Shown here: positions 10,914-22,788 of the stretch, piece by piece | How positions within the stretch are numbered: the first letter of the stretch is position 1 | Layout of the letters: each line of letters starts with the position of its first letter | Assembly (NCBI GenBank): GCA_905331475.1 | Contig: CAJNYU010000019.1 | Location: 1-64,000 of the forward strand | From: Rotaria socialis | Taxonomy: Eukaryota > Rotifera > Eurotatoria > Philodinida > Philodinidae | Reading direction: 5' to 3' | Length of the DNA: 64,000 nucleotides | The notes under the pieces: generated by a model | Database searches by the model: none | The model's input: only the letters and a program-made list of their open reading frames with translations | What the model was told of the DNA's origin: nothing | Made by a program: the position numbers and the translations under genes

Positions 10914-11846
10914 TCAGAAGTCGGTAAAAGCGAAGAAGAATTCGAATTTATTTAATTTGAGTAGCTTAGTGCAAATGAGTTGTTCCCAATAAGAATCGTT
11001 AAACATAGAGTCGAACCTTTCTCTATGAGAAATGAGTTTAAGATGATGAAGTGAAGGTATTGATGAAATTAGTAATTCAAAGTGCTGCGGAGCAAGTGAA
11101 CAGTTTGTAATAGTTAGAGATTTCAATGAAGCAAGAACAATGGACGCAGATAATGTCAAACACGTCTGATTGTCATCTATGATGCAATTTTGAATAACTA
11201 GTGTTCGTAAATTCGGCAGATGACGGAGAATAAGAAGATAATCGCTGTAAGTACAGTTAGAAAACTCCAGATGTTCTAGTTTGTATTGATCTGACCACGA
11301 TATATATTTCGCCATAAAATTCATATTACTGATACATAGCTTCCGAAGATTCCATCGAAGACTTGCTGATGAGACAAGATCCCATGTTCTGATATGCTCT
11401 TGCTCACTTGATTCGATCGAAAGCGAAGTCAACGAGCTTGTGCTTAAATTTTCTAAAAAATGTTCCAAATTGGTATCTTTGATTCGGTGGATAGTTAACG
11501 AACGGAGTCGAGTAAATCGAGCAATATCGAATAATGAATGAAATAAGTTGATTTTATCGTTTTCTTCACAATCATTGACTATAGTAATTGAAATCACATT
11601 CTCTGGCTGGATGAAACGAGAAATAGATCTCATTATCTTGACTGATTCTGAATTAAGAATCAGTACCAACCGATCGTAGGTGTTGATAAGAGCATAGAGC
11701 GTTTTGCAGACATGACGAACACAAGTAAGAAGTGTTTGGATATCGCAATAGTCCAATAAGCGATGAACTAATTCCGGAGGTAGGGTAATCAGAGACGTAT
11801 TCTTCACTGAAACATCTATTGTAGTCGTTGGTCTCAGTTGTGTCAT
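10914..11846 (-). CDS. F-box/LRR-like protein, C-terminally truncated by in-frame TGA
   Basis: A 310-residue protein with an F-box-like N-terminus (residues about 20-60: LPPELVHRLLDYCDIQTLLT, then CVRHVCK.LY) and a run of LRR-like segments (LRSLTIH, LRKLCISN, LEHLEFSNC, LRTLVIQNC, LKSLTITNC). F-box proteins normally present substrates to SCF ubiquitin ligases; bdelloids carry many of this layout. It is clearly related to the intact gene at 31409-32488. The TGA at 10914-10916 ends the ORF, yet the same frame continues to 10668 with S-F-R-A-P-F-W-L-D-D-K-H-W-F-V-T-C, a tail also present in the paralogue, and closes on a GTATGT donor at 10667-10662. The stop is therefore a probable nonsense mutation that removes about 80 residues. 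Confidence 0.75.
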   Translation of the reverse strand: MTQLRPTTTIDVSVKNTSLITLPPELVHRLLDYCDIQTLLTCVRHVCKTLYALINTYDRLVLILNSESVKIMRSISRFIQPENVISITIVNDCEENDKINLFHSLFDIARFTRLRSLTIHRIKDTNLEHFLENLSTSSLTSLSIESSEQEHIRTWDLVSSASLRWNLRKLCISNMNFMAKYISWSDQYKLEHLEFSNCTYSDYLLILRHLPNLRTLVIQNCIIDDNQTCLTLSASIVLASLKSLTITNCSLAPQHFELLISSIPSLHHLKLISHRERFDSMFNDSYWEQLICTKLLKLNKFEFFFAFTDF

Positions 11847-14295
11847 GTTCTACCATAAAAAGTAAGAAAGCTTCAATCGTAGTCTGTTTATTTCGTTGTA
11901 TGAACGTGATAGCTTCACTAAAATATTAAAGCATTGTTGTTGGTGGGTGGGTCAATTAAGATATTCATTTCACTCAGTGATAAACACGGAAGTAGAGTTT
12001 AAAATCCTCAATGATAGAGCTGTGTTCAAAAAATAACTTCCACATGTTGTTATACAAATATTTCCTCAGTAAATAACTTTTTTTAAATGTTTCCTGTAGG
12101 ATTTAATAGCTTATGACAAGTCCTATCGAGCATAATAATTTTTATTTTTACCTGATTACTTTTTTCGACAAATAGTTTATAGTATGAATCTCAATGGCTT
12201 TTAATTTTTCGGCTAAAATTGTTCAGAATTTATTAGTATTTTGGAGTTCATTCGTCCAATTACAAATAGTATTGTTAACAAAAAAATTCAAACCAAAGTA
12301 TCTGTCTAAAAATTGTATGTATAAATCATACTCATTTATAATACGTTCTCAATACATTTTCTTTTACTTGATTTATTTAAAATGAACGCAATCAAACTTA
12401 TGTATGATGAGTGCGTGTAGTATGCCTCTTGAAGATTTAACTTTATAAAGATGAATTAAAAAATTGTTTCTGATCACCAAAAAAGGGTTTGAAAAAAATA
12501 TTAATTTTGCTTAAACGTTTTTTAAATACAATCGTATCAATTAGAATACCTCATACATTATTTTCTTACTTTACCTATTTTCTTGTTTAACTGTGTAGCT
12601 GAAAAATGCTTGTGATATTTGCCGACTAATTGCGATTAAATATTTTACACTGCGCAAAAAAATCTGAAATAGACATAAGGCAGGAAATGTAAGAGCGTGT
12701 GTAAAACATTTACATATAAGTTTGGCAAAAACGTGCTCGTATTTGAAGCTTGTTTCTACAGAAAAAACTTTTTTCTCGTTCTGTTTTCACTTGGTCAATC
12801 AAAAGTAGGGTGTCAATGTGTTTACAAGAGAATGAATCGAACCCCAAGTTATTTACGACAAGCATTTCGGTATTACTAAACAAAATGATTAAGTAAATGT
12901 TGAATCCAATTCTCCATATCGATTGATCTAATAGAAATTCATATATGAGACTAGCAGGAATAAGAGAACGAATCAGAGGGAGTTATTTTTGCAAAGAATA
13001 TGACAGCTGATTGAATAGGCTACGTAGTTCATTGATGTTGTCACTCGTTGTGTGAAAATGTGTCTCTTTTGTTGACTACATGTAAAAAAATCAAATTAGA
13101 GAACTATAGAAGAAAGACAAACAATTATAATTTCGTTTTCAGAAGAAACCATAGAAATAAAGTCATCATACAAGGATTTTTATCTATTTTGAAATGAATG
13201 TTAGGTTTTTGTTAATTGACGGTTTTTCTTTGAGCGTAGCTACCGAGAACTTCAATGAAAGTCAAACACAGCACTGACTAATTGAGTTTTTTCAATTTCC
13301 TTATCGATAAAATAATACTCTCTGTACATGAGCAAGGGTCATCGATTTGGATTGAACTGAGAGTTTTAATCAAAGATAATATAAGTTTTCAAATGTGTTT
13401 GATATTAATTTATGGTGATAATTCAAAGTTTTATGTGAGTGTAAAGTGAGTAAACCCGGATCCAGATGTGATTACGACAGAAAATGTTCCCGAGCGTTCA
13501 TATTGCAAACTGTTTATTTTCGTACATAAATGCTTTTCTAACTCGAATAGTTTGTCTCCATTTTGATGTTTTATTTCATTTTATAATCACAAATATATGT
13601 TGTGTTTAAATTCAAAACAAAGTTCATAACATTCATAGGAACAACTGTGTGGGGAGCTCTAAAAATTGCAGGTTGTGACGGATACAACGGAAATTATAGG
13701 CTTTTATAAAAATTGTTAGCAGTACAGTTTCTAAAAATGAGTAAAACAATATTTCATAATTTCGAGCTTTTTGCTTTTAAATTATCGATATCATTCCAAA
13801 GATTCTCAGGTAAAATAATAGAATAGCATACAACAATATAAATAAATTGTTTTTTTCTCCGATCAATCGCGCTTTCAAGAATCTCTATTAGGATTCCTCG
13901 GATAAAATGCAATAGGAACATGATAGTTCAGGGTACGCTTTTGATGCTTAATGCATCTTTTAAAATAGAAATTGAGGGTATGGATGATGCAGGCGTTGGT
14001 CTACATTATTTTCACACTCATACTCAAAATGGTCCGTCATTTGATAGACGCACTGTTAATCATACTCATTAAATCGTTCATTATCGATACGATGACACCA
14101 TTTCACGATATGTGGCATTTGCTTTATTTACAGGAAAACATTACATGCTAAACCGTGTTCATAAATGTTAATAGTTTAGATGTAATCAAAGGCATTAATT
14201 AGTAAATGACTTGCAAATCTTCGTCAAGCCGAAGAATGGTCATGTTCAACCCACCCATAGGATAAATAATTAAGATATATTCACTGCGAAAAGCG
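11847..14295. other. Intergenic, AT-rich, no convincing gene
   Basis: ORFs of about 60 codons have no recognisable features. A GGTGGGTGGG patch lies at about 11940. Nothing else stands out. Confidence 0.5.
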
Positions 14296-14483
14296 TTAAT
14301 GCCGGCCGATTTAACGTGTTTCGCAGCGTTTCCTATGGTAGCACACCCGTAAAAACAATTTCCCCATTTAGTCAAAATGCGTTTGGGAGCCACTATTTCT
14401 GGATGAAAACGAAAAGGTTATCATCTCGCGGCGCTTTTAACCGATTCAGCAGTTGCGAAACGCATTAAACCGGCCAGCATTAA
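14296..14483. mobile_element. Short foldback element bounded by TTAA
   Basis: Left arm 14296-14326 starts TTAATGCCGGCCGATTTAA and runs to the TTTCGCAGC stretch. Right arm 14452-14483 is its near reverse complement (GTTGCGAAACGCATTAAAC ... GGCCAGCATTAA). Both outer ends are TTAA, so a piggyBac-like TTAA target duplication is possible. The 188 bp have no coding capacity; GC content is higher than the surroundings. Confidence 0.65.
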
Positions 14484-14665
14484 TAATAAGAATAATGGTG
14501 TTTTATTAATAAAGATGGTAACTGTCGATGAAGATAATAAACAACAGCTGAACTGATTAGAGAGAGAGAGAGAAAGGATAACAAGGCGGTCAATGACCGA
14601 CAGATCAAAGAGGATTAATATGATTGATATATCACAGTGACAAGTTTAGTGTCAATGAGCATCAT

Positions 14666-16116
14666 CTATTGATGCAAACGCCAGTACTCTCCAGCTTTGA
14701 TTTTGGCAAACATGATGCAACTGTGGAAACGATAAAAGATCGCCATAGGTATAAAAAGAGGCGCCAAATAATCCCACCCTCCATCATAGATATGTGTTTG
14801 AATTTCATTCGTTTTATATGCTTTAGCACTGAATGTATCAAATAGCCATATCGAAAAACTTAATATAATCCACATGTTATTAATTCCACCAGTTAGCTTT
14901 CCATTGAATTGACGAGCCTTCCAAATGACTATTAGTTGAAGTGCCGTTTGAATAATTGGTATAACTGAAGCAGTCAACGTCAACCATCGTATATATTGAG
15001 TCAATTTATCCTCCGGATGCGATAGGACTGAACCAAAAAACGTAATACCGCAATAAATGTCCAATAAAATATTAGCGATGAGTAAAAACGAAAAATCAAT
15101 TTTGAATTTAATATTCAATGTTCCAACAGTTCCAACAGTTCCAACAGTTCCAACAGTTCCAACAGTTTCAATTTGTTTTAGATTATTTTCTTTTTTGCAC
15201 AATTTCTGCAATGAAAAGATCGAATGTACAGAAATAATGAGTGCAAGTATGACTTCACAGATTTCACTAATCAGCGTTATCAGATTACTGTTGTTACCAC
15301 TGATTGTAGTAACCCGATGACCACTATTATCTATATTGAACTCTTGAAACAAAATAATAACTATTGAGAGACTGACTAGAAAAATTCCGAGAGCAGGAAG
15401 AAAAATTTCGGTAACCGCAAGTAAAATCATTGGAGGTAATCTGCCACCCTTTTCTTTCACGAAACAACAGAAAACAAATGGCAACAACATCTTCAAGCAT
15501 TTATAGACCCATTGCAATATTATCTTTAAGCATTCGTAGATCCAATGCAATGTTGTCTTACAAATACAGTCCAGACAAGATGCTATCCACTTTAACGAAT
15601 TGTAAAATTTTAACAGACAATTTTCATTCTCGTCTTGAAAACATTCCGACATTATTAACAATTCAATGAAGCAAGCAAATCGAAATTCCAAACCCAATGG
15701 ATATAAATATTGTGTGATTTTGTCAAATGCTTTCACATCCTGACTCGCACTTGAAATACATGAGTCAGGTTTATTTTTGTGATGATGAACTTCTTGGAGA
15801 AGTATTCCTAGCCACTGAGTTAAACAATATATTGCTAAATACTTTTGAAAACTTTTCGACGCCGGAAGCTTCAATTTGGTCGAATCCTCATGGTTAGGAT
15901 GATAGAGGATGTACATTAATATGCATAATTAGCATAAGCTTTTCAGCAAATTTTCTGTCATTGATACAATGATATTGGCCACACAGGACGAATCCGATGT
16001 ATGATTTTGGTTTATAATGTAAATGAGCTGATCGCCAGATCTTGTCATAATAAATAACGAATCACCAACTCCAAGAGTAAAAAGAAATGTAATTCCGATG
16101 GTTAAATGTGTCGACC
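14666..16116 (-). pseudogene. OTOP: Otopetrin-like proton channel gene with in-frame TAA
   Basis: Otopetrins are 12-TM proton channels of the plasma membrane. Evidence: a GLEFRFACFIELLIM segment preceded by YLYP (family pattern YPF..EY.L..a.l.Y.mW), a Q-W-L-G-I-L-L-Q-E-V-H-H-H segment matching the TNlc.W....E helix, several later hydrophobic helices, and the hallmark ending PLFIPMAIFYRFHSCIMFA (PL.IFYR.HS). The exon starts at a strong TTTTTTCAG acceptor (before 16116); an upstream exon is not found. A TAA at 15929-15931 splits a conserved helix (TENLLKSLC, stop, LCILMYILY). No GT..AG intron can remove it. Near 15121-15172 a 9-bp tandem repeat encodes five or so V-G-T units in a loop. Restarting at the internal ATG (15916) would give 416 aa lacking the first helices. 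Confidence 0.8.
15121..15172. repeat. 9-bp tandem repeat (TTCCAACAG)n
   Basis: Five perfect copies of TTCCAACAG and a degenerate sixth. On the minus strand they encode repeated Val-Gly-Thr inside the otopetrin-like frame; whole-codon units keep the frame open. Confidence 0.9.
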
Positions 16117-16314
16117 CTGAAAAAAGGTACCATACAGAAAGATTTTGTTTCAAAAATAGAAACCCTCAAAAAGGTATCGTAGAAATCAAAGACATCTTCA
16201 AAATGATTATTACCGAGTCAGCAATATTTTTCAAAGATATCGATAGGTTTTCTACGAAATCAAGCAGTTTTTCGGATTTCCTGAAAAAAAATCGGAACCT
16301 TTTATTGTTTTGTC

Positions 16315-16392
16315 CCATGTCGCACAAATCGGTCGAAAACCACCGGTTAACCGCGGTTAACAGATTTTTCTCGATCGGTTTGTGCGACATGG
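16315..16392. repeat. 78-bp near-perfect palindrome centred on CCGCGG
   Basis: The outer ends are CCATGTCGCACAAA and its exact complement TTTGTGCGACATGG. The centre is the perfect 16-mer GTTAACCGCGGTTAAC. Both strands therefore carry nearly the same short ORF (starting MSHK). The GGTTAACCGCGGTTAACC core recurs at 57190-57290 and, as ACCGCGGT, at 63618-63632. Confidence 0.85.
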
Positions 16393-17526
16393 AGCATAAT
16401 ATAAGAAACTTTTTTCCCGTTCACGAGGCCCTTTATACGGGTATGACAATTCAGTTTTAGTTCCAACCAAAATAACTATTCGAGTAGATCTGATCAGACC
16501 CTAAGAACTGTTAAATCCTTACCCTTTCTGATTTCACATAATATCTTATAAAAGTATCCGCGAAAGCTCGATAAATTATTAACGCAGGAGATATTGAAGA
16601 TATTAATGTGTGAATGTCACGCAAGATGATCACAGTGCATCTCCACATATTTCACCTTACAAAAAGTTTCTTCCTGTATGCTCGTAGGAAGAAATGTTTT
16701 TGCTTTCATACTCTTGGCTGAACCCTTTTAAGTTCGGTATATTAGTGATTCTAATTTCCATGGATAGATCGATCCTTATAATTTCGTTTTCCTTGTTCTA
16801 TTGTGTTGGTTTTTGATGTGGCGTCTTATGGTAGTTGACATAGTATTTATTCTGGTACAAAACTCAACCAATTGGTCAGCTACGTCTCATTTCCTTTACT
16901 TACCTTTTCTATTCTTTTTGTAGAACTCACATAGCGTCAAAGAAAATTGTGAGCGTAAGTTTCAAAGCTAGATTTTTTGCAGTTTCCCTCTCCTCCATTA
17001 CAGACATTCATGAATTAAAAATTGTGCTACTCAGAAGCTACACTAACTAGACTGTTATTTGTTCTTTTCTCGATTACAGACTAAAAAAAGAGCAAGGTCT
17101 ACCTGTTAAGGTGTAGTTTTACTTCTTTATTAGCAGGTTCGGTAACATACACTTTAACAATAATAATACCAGCACTGAACCCATAACAGGGACAGATATA
17201 CTCGTATTCAATTATCTCCAATGAGATAAAGGATACATAATAATGTGTGGAGGACAATAAGGGAAAGAAAGATAGCGCTATCGGAGTAGATGATGCTAAT
17301 GATCTGTGTGTGCATAACACAGATCATAACATTACCCATCACAGACCATAACAGTTAGGCTAGGCTACCATTACAGACTATAGTGGTAGCATTACTGATC
17401 TTAATAACTAGTCTCTGTCCTTCTTAAAAATACTAGCTAACAATATACCCTCCATTACAGACACAAGCAGACAGGTAATGACCTAATTATAGATTTTCAA
17501 TGGAGTTATTTTGAATTATTTTAGTA
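16393..17526. other. Intergenic, no convincing gene
   Basis: AT-rich. Between 17310 and 17465 phrases such as CATAACA, CATTACAGAC and ATTAC recur in a loose, irregular way. No ORF of interest. Confidence 0.5.
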
Positions 17527-17534
17527 AGCCTATG

Positions 17535-18789
17535 CAGCGGCGTAACCAGGATTTTTATTGATGGCTCAAATATTGTTTGGTCTAACAAAGTACTCTGAAC
17601 GTAAAAAAACACAAAAATCTGACATGAGGACCTTGCAATGAATTTCATATTATTTTTCGACATGAGAGTTCGGCGACATGCACTTAGTCTACCGATACGT
17701 TGTTTACAAGAAAATTTGTCAAATTGATTTCGTCGATTTCTTTTTGTCGAAAGTTCGTTAATCGGCATGTTTTATAGACAGATAAATTAGCCAACGACGT
17801 ATTTTCTATCTGCATCATGAATTTCTAGGTTTTGGCAATAAAACAGCGTCCACAGCTCTTATTTTTCACCTAGTCAATCAAAAAGTATTTCCTTCCAAAA
17901 TGTAATGACCGTAGTACCAACGAAGTTTTCATTACCCAGGTCGAAAAGTACGGGTTGGTTCCCACACAGAAGCGCCTGAAATTACCGGAACATGGAATTA
18001 GTATTCCAATCGGAAAATTTTCGTACTCTTTTCCGGCCGGAATACTGCTTCTATGGTTCGGTGTTTTCCTGAAGGATACGGCGATTCTACTGCGTCTTTT
18101 CTGCAATATCTGGTGGTCGGTACGGTCGATCTGGGTAGCTCGAATTTGGCACGCTTCAGCGTGGATTTCGATGAAATATATATCCGAACTCGTATCTAAA
18201 ACCTCTTGATTTTGGTTGCGAAGGGGAAATGAATTGAATTAAAAACAGAACGCCTCAATCCTTCTGCGTGCTAGCTTTTTTCTCTTATTTCTCACTATGT
18301 ATATTTCGATAAGTATACTATTTTTTTTTTCTATTTTCTCTTTTGTCTTGTTGCTTATGTAGGGGCACAATAAATCCAAACCCTTGAGATTTAGTATTAC
18401 TCAATTTAGCTTGTTGACGGCTTAGGATAAGGGTTCCACGAAAAATATAATGTATCCCGTTTTAATTTTAGATCTTCCAAGTTACCCCCCTATTTCCATT
18501 AGATACCTTTAGTTCCTATAATGAAACGGCTAAATTAGCTAAAAGTGCTAATGGAGTTAACGGAAATAAAGGTATCGAAATGACATATGTATACTAAATA
18601 TTATCAGACATAAGCAAAATATGCAAGCATAAAAGCACGACGGGATAAAATTATCTTTTCGTGAACCTATGAACAATTCTGAAAAAGTAAAATTTTAATG
18701 GGCAAAAGTTTACTAATAAAAATTACAATGGGCAAGTCTCAAAATGAAATGGACAATTGCCCATTTGCCACCCCCTGGTTACGCCGCTG
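17535..18789. mobile_element. Non-autonomous hAT-type DNA transposon
   Basis: Perfect 16-bp terminal inverted repeats: CAGCGGCGTAACCAGG at 17535-17550 and its complement at 18774-18789. The element is flanked by an exact 8-bp direct repeat AGCCTATG (17527-17534 and 18790-18797). A CAG..CTG terminus and an 8-bp duplication are the signature of the hAT superfamily. The 1,255 bp encode no transposase, so it would need one in trans. A second inverted-repeat element (17935-18135) is nested inside. The intact ends and duplication point to a fairly recent insertion. Confidence 0.88.
17935..18135. mobile_element. GC-rich foldback element, copy 1 (201 bp, nested)
   Basis: Starts CCCAGGTCGA and ends TCGATCTGGG, an inverted terminal pair. 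Inside are GTATTCCAATCGG and CCGGCCGGAATACTGCTTC, the same inverted AGTATTCC/GGAATACT pair as in copies at 36882 and 46332. Lies within the hAT-type element, so it is the younger insertion. ORFs on both strands here are by-products of the GC content. Confidence 0.75.
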
Positions 18790-18949
18790 AGCCTATGGGA
18801 TATATGTGAGTTCCATAGTTTAGCCCCAAAGTGGCTGGGCTAACAAGCTGCTTTTGTCTATATCTCTTATCGTTTCTACACTTTTTGTATGTCTCCAGTC
18901 AACTTTATCTTGATATCTCCTGTATCTTCTATTTGCCCTACGTTGATGT

Positions 18950-19306
18950 TTAATTGAGTTTTCGCGGAAACTTTGAAAAAACATCCAATCTATGGTTTCT
19001 TATGGTACCTTCTGCTGTTATAGTTTCTGGATCATCAGGAAATATATTCGTAAATATACCAACTCCTATTACTATGTAGGTGATCATTAGTAGACAATCA
19101 GCAATCAGGCCGTTATCGTCGAAACTCGTTGAACTTGAACCAAATAATGCCAATCCAATGAAAATTACTGATAATAGAGGCAGGACAACCAAGAAAAAAA
19201 TCCAGAAGCAGCCTATGAGCTTGTCTCTATACTCCTTGTCAGATTGATAATTATTATCATTAGAATAATGACGAGGTATGCGTTCAGATCCCTCAAAGCT
19301 AGCCAT
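18950..19306 (-). CDS. Small two-helix membrane protein
   Basis: 118 residues. A charged N-terminus (about 1-30) is followed by two hydrophobic segments: about 31-56 (CFWIFFLVVLPLLSVIFIGL) and about 69-86 (CLLMITYIVIGVGIF), then a polar tail. Unlike nearby short ORFs its composition is protein-like. A TTTTAG acceptor sits 7 nt before the ATG, fitting a 5'-UTR intron or trans-splice site. I do not recognise a family. It could also be one exon of a longer gene. Confidence 0.45.
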   Translation of the reverse strand: MASFEGSERIPRHYSNDNNYQSDKEYRDKLIGCFWIFFLVVLPLLSVIFIGLALFGSSSTSFDDNGLIADCLLMITYIVIGVGIFTNIFPDDPETITAEGTIRNHRLDVFSKFPRKLN

Positions 19307-20826
19307 TTGTTTTCTAAAAGAAATGTATGATATTCAATCTTAATTGTATAACCTTCCGGATCTAGAAAACTGCAGATCAACGTCGTTTGATGCTTAAAAG
19401 ATGTTATATTACATCACTGTATAGTCTGTTCGGTGTATTCTCAATTTCGTTTTGATCGAAAATTAGAAAATATCTTTTCTGACTCGTCAGATACAAAAAA
19501 AAACAAGATGACAGAATAATTCGCAATAATATTTCCATACCAATATTTCTCTGAATTTATGTTGCCTATGAAGTTAAAGATTCGAGAAGATAAGAAAAAC
19601 ATCTTGGCGAGACACTCAGATGTTTCAAAACATTGATAAAAAGATTCGCTGTATCGACAATGTCGCCGAAAATGTTTTTTTTTGATAATGAGTGAAAATC
19701 TTGGCTGTCTTCGCAAGTGGATAAACCACTGTCTGAATCATAAACTGCAATCAGACGCAGGAAATATTTTGATGGAGACACGTTTTGAGACAGGATTGCA
19801 TTTTGAACGTGATCGCAATTAGAAATTCCAAAACATGATTGTGTAGGAAATATTAAAAAGGCTTTTTTTCAAAACAAAACAAGTTGAAAGTCTATTTTTA
19901 GTGAATATGTTTGAAAACAAATATATACATATACACGATGAATTGATTCAAGTGCTTAAAATAGATTATTATGTGGGGATATTCCAGACAAGAAAATTTA
20001 ATGCGGAAAAGAACAAATTATAACAAAATAATGTATGCGCTTCATTTATTAACAAAAATGCTAACTTTTATCTTCATAAAAATAAGATAAAATAGAAACA
20101 TAAGAAAAAAATATACGAAAACGGGATCGAAATTTTTTATTCAATTAGAAATACATCAATTACGAATAGGAAAAGTGTTTTACTTAACATTGGTATTTGA
20201 GTCCACTGTAGTATTCTTACTGTTTATCAAATGCAGATTTTCTTTTCCGTTGAATGTCAATCATGTCCTCTGTAACTTTCAATGGTTGCTCATTGATAAC
20301 CTTAGTTCTATTAATATCGCCACCAATCAATATAGCGTTCAAAACGATTTTTTAGTGAAATTTCTTAACCTTTTTCAGATATATATTGGAATTATAGGAT
20401 GACTACAAAGTCTGATTGAGAGTTTGCCTCTTTTGTCAATTCTCAAAAATTGTTTAATATCGTAAGTCTTAGGAAATCGCTAATGAATTGGCCATGTCTC
20501 ATCTCTATTTATAGTAACTAAATGATATCATTAGTCATTCTCGTTTAATTTATCTCAAATAATCATAAGAATTTTCGATGGATTTAACTTATGAAAAAAG
20601 AATGCTGCTAAATTGATAGCTCATTTAAGAAAAAACACATTTAAATGATATAAATCCTGAACAATATTGGAATTATTATGACAAAGAAGAATTTAGTACA
20701 TGCATAATATTTTATTATTCATGCATAAACAAGATCAACAACAACAACAATAAATAAAAATAACGAAACAAACTGCTACTTCCTTCTATCACAGTAATAC
20801 AAAAATAATTCACATTTACTATATAT
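19307..20826. other. Intergenic, no convincing gene
   Basis: Short overlapping ORFs on the minus strand at 19441-19781 have no recognisable features. AT-rich otherwise. Confidence 0.5.
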
Positions 20827-22788
20827 CTATACAGTTGCTGTTGAACTGTTCTGTTGCATTTGAAGTGCTGGTCGACGGGTAAAATAATTCTGATCGCCTT
20901 CGAAACGTCGAACTTCGGCTACTTTTTCTTGTATTGATGTATACATATCATACGGTGCTGGATCCGTTTTATCGTTTTGACGTGGACTCGGAAAAAAATA
21001 AAACGAAAGCGCAGTTACCATTGCTGATTGATCATAACGATGTATAATTCTCGTACCACTCACACGTTTACATTGACTTTTTGATTTCGACGGTGCTATA
21101 CAATTCGAATCTAGTGCACATGTTACCCATGTTTTAAGTATAAGACGTGATAGAAAATTATCGGTCACAGCTAGAAAACCTGCTTCAGCAATATAAATAT
21201 CATTAAATGTGGAAAATGTTTCATTAAACCACGAAAAAGTTCGGGTTAATGTGAAACATGGTAAATAATGTCCAGGCAATTCACGACATGAAAAACCACG
21301 AATTAAATTATCAACCAATAAACGATCGAAATTTGATGTTTTATAACGAATGGATGTATCACCATAAATAATAGAACCAAATCGTTGTATAGCATCCTAA
21401 AAATAAGATTTGTTATGGTTAATTTGTACGTATTAGAAAATTGGAACGGTCGAACCTGAATTACGATTGGTTTCCAAGCAAAATTGCCTATAGTTCGAAT
21501 ATGTCCAGCAACAGGTTCAATTTGAGCAAATGGAAATGGAATGATGATGCATCGGTCACAATTCGCTTTGATCTAGAATAAATTAAAAATTCTATAGTTT
21601 TTATTGGCATCACTCAAATCGGCGCTTGCACTATATCAACCTTTTGATACATCTGAAGGGATAAACTGAAAGTGAACCTTAATGACTTTTGAGTGCGCTA
21701 CGAATTGCTTCCATGTGATGGACGAAGGGCCATTGAAAGAAAAAAAATGTCCCTTCAATATGTCAGCATAGCTCAAAGAACAGAAACAATATGAGTTAAA
21801 CAGCTGAAATCTGATATCATAATGAGTAGCATATGAAAACAAAATGGTCACAATCGATGAACGGGATAAGGGTTATTAATCAAATATAGTTGCAAGTTAC
21901 TTACACATATTTTGATCTGATAAAATATTTCTCTAGAGCTTCGGTTTATTTTTTATAATAAATTCTATGACACGGATTCAGTCAGTTGCAATAAAAAGAT
22001 CAATTTCACTTTTCTTTTTTTTTATAACTAACCATACTTAATTGATTTGGATTAAATTGAAGATCATAAATAGCAATGGTGTGATTTTGTAAATGTTCGT
22101 TAATAGTACGCATTGATGCTTGTAATGTATCGTAAAATTGAGCATTGGCAGCAAGAATGATAACTGGTTTTTGGATTTTATCTTTTGAAATTTTATTCCA
22201 AGCTGAATGTTGATTTTTGAAACCGTCCGATAAATAAATCGAAACTTGTCGTAAATAATCAATGAAACTTGGTTTTATATCAATATGGCCATCGTCAGAT
22301 ATATTCATATATTGTTGAAAACGACATAAAATATTTTCTAATCGTTCGGTGTTATTAGCCAATGGACGCAATGTATTACGGAAATCACTAAAACGAAATA
22401 TTCCTAAATAATTAAATATTTGCCGATATCGATCCTCGTGAGAAATAAGAATTCGAAAAAGTTTGTTCAATCGTTGGATAGTGGGTTGCGGTCGACTATC
22501 ATTATTATTTAATGGAGTAGAACGAAATAATGATTTGCTTTCACGCGAATTACATTTATTCAAAAGTGTAAAATTAATAGTAATTATTTCTTCCTCGATA
22601 ATAATTTCTGATCTCGTAATTATCATTTGAACCGTAGGAGTATAATTGACAATACGTAAATATGTTAAAACAATAAAAACAATAAATATGGTTAAGGAAT
22701 ATTGCAGTTTGAAATATTTTTGTAAACGTATAATGAACAAAAGCCACGTTGTTGGCTGTTGCCCGACACTAGCAGCCGGGCGTTTCAT
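20827..22788 (-). CDS. Type II membrane glycosyltransferase-like protein (DUF1647-like)
   Basis: Three exons join in frame: 22033..22788, 21456..21572, 20827..21396, giving 480 aa. One membrane helix near residues 28-46 (LQYSLTIFIVFIVLTYLRIV) leaves a short cytosolic tail and a lumenal catalytic part. The core reads PVIILAANAQFYDTLQASMR, then NHTIAIYDLQF, IPFPFAQ, GNFAWKPIVIQDAIQRFGSI and IYGDTSIRY. This follows the pattern of the DUF1647-type proteins (p.v.taas..hf......i......p...i.vYDLGl, ...ayaWKp.ii...l......wlDssir.), which resemble nucleotide-sugar transferases of the GT-A fold. The D in YGDTSIR would be the metal-binding acid by analogy. Donor and acceptor are unknown. Confidence 0.65.

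Noticed and set aside
16098..16460. 120-codon (+) ORF and its minus-strand partner starting MSHK
   Set aside because: Produced by the 78-bp palindrome, which gives similar peptides on both strands.
17870..18209. ORFs on both strands
   Set aside because: They arise from the GC-rich foldback element, which lacks stops for compositional reasons.
18380..18780. Repeated GGGCAA/TTGCCC words inside the hAT element
   Set aside because: Sub-terminal repeats are usual in hAT elements and do not need a separate explanation.
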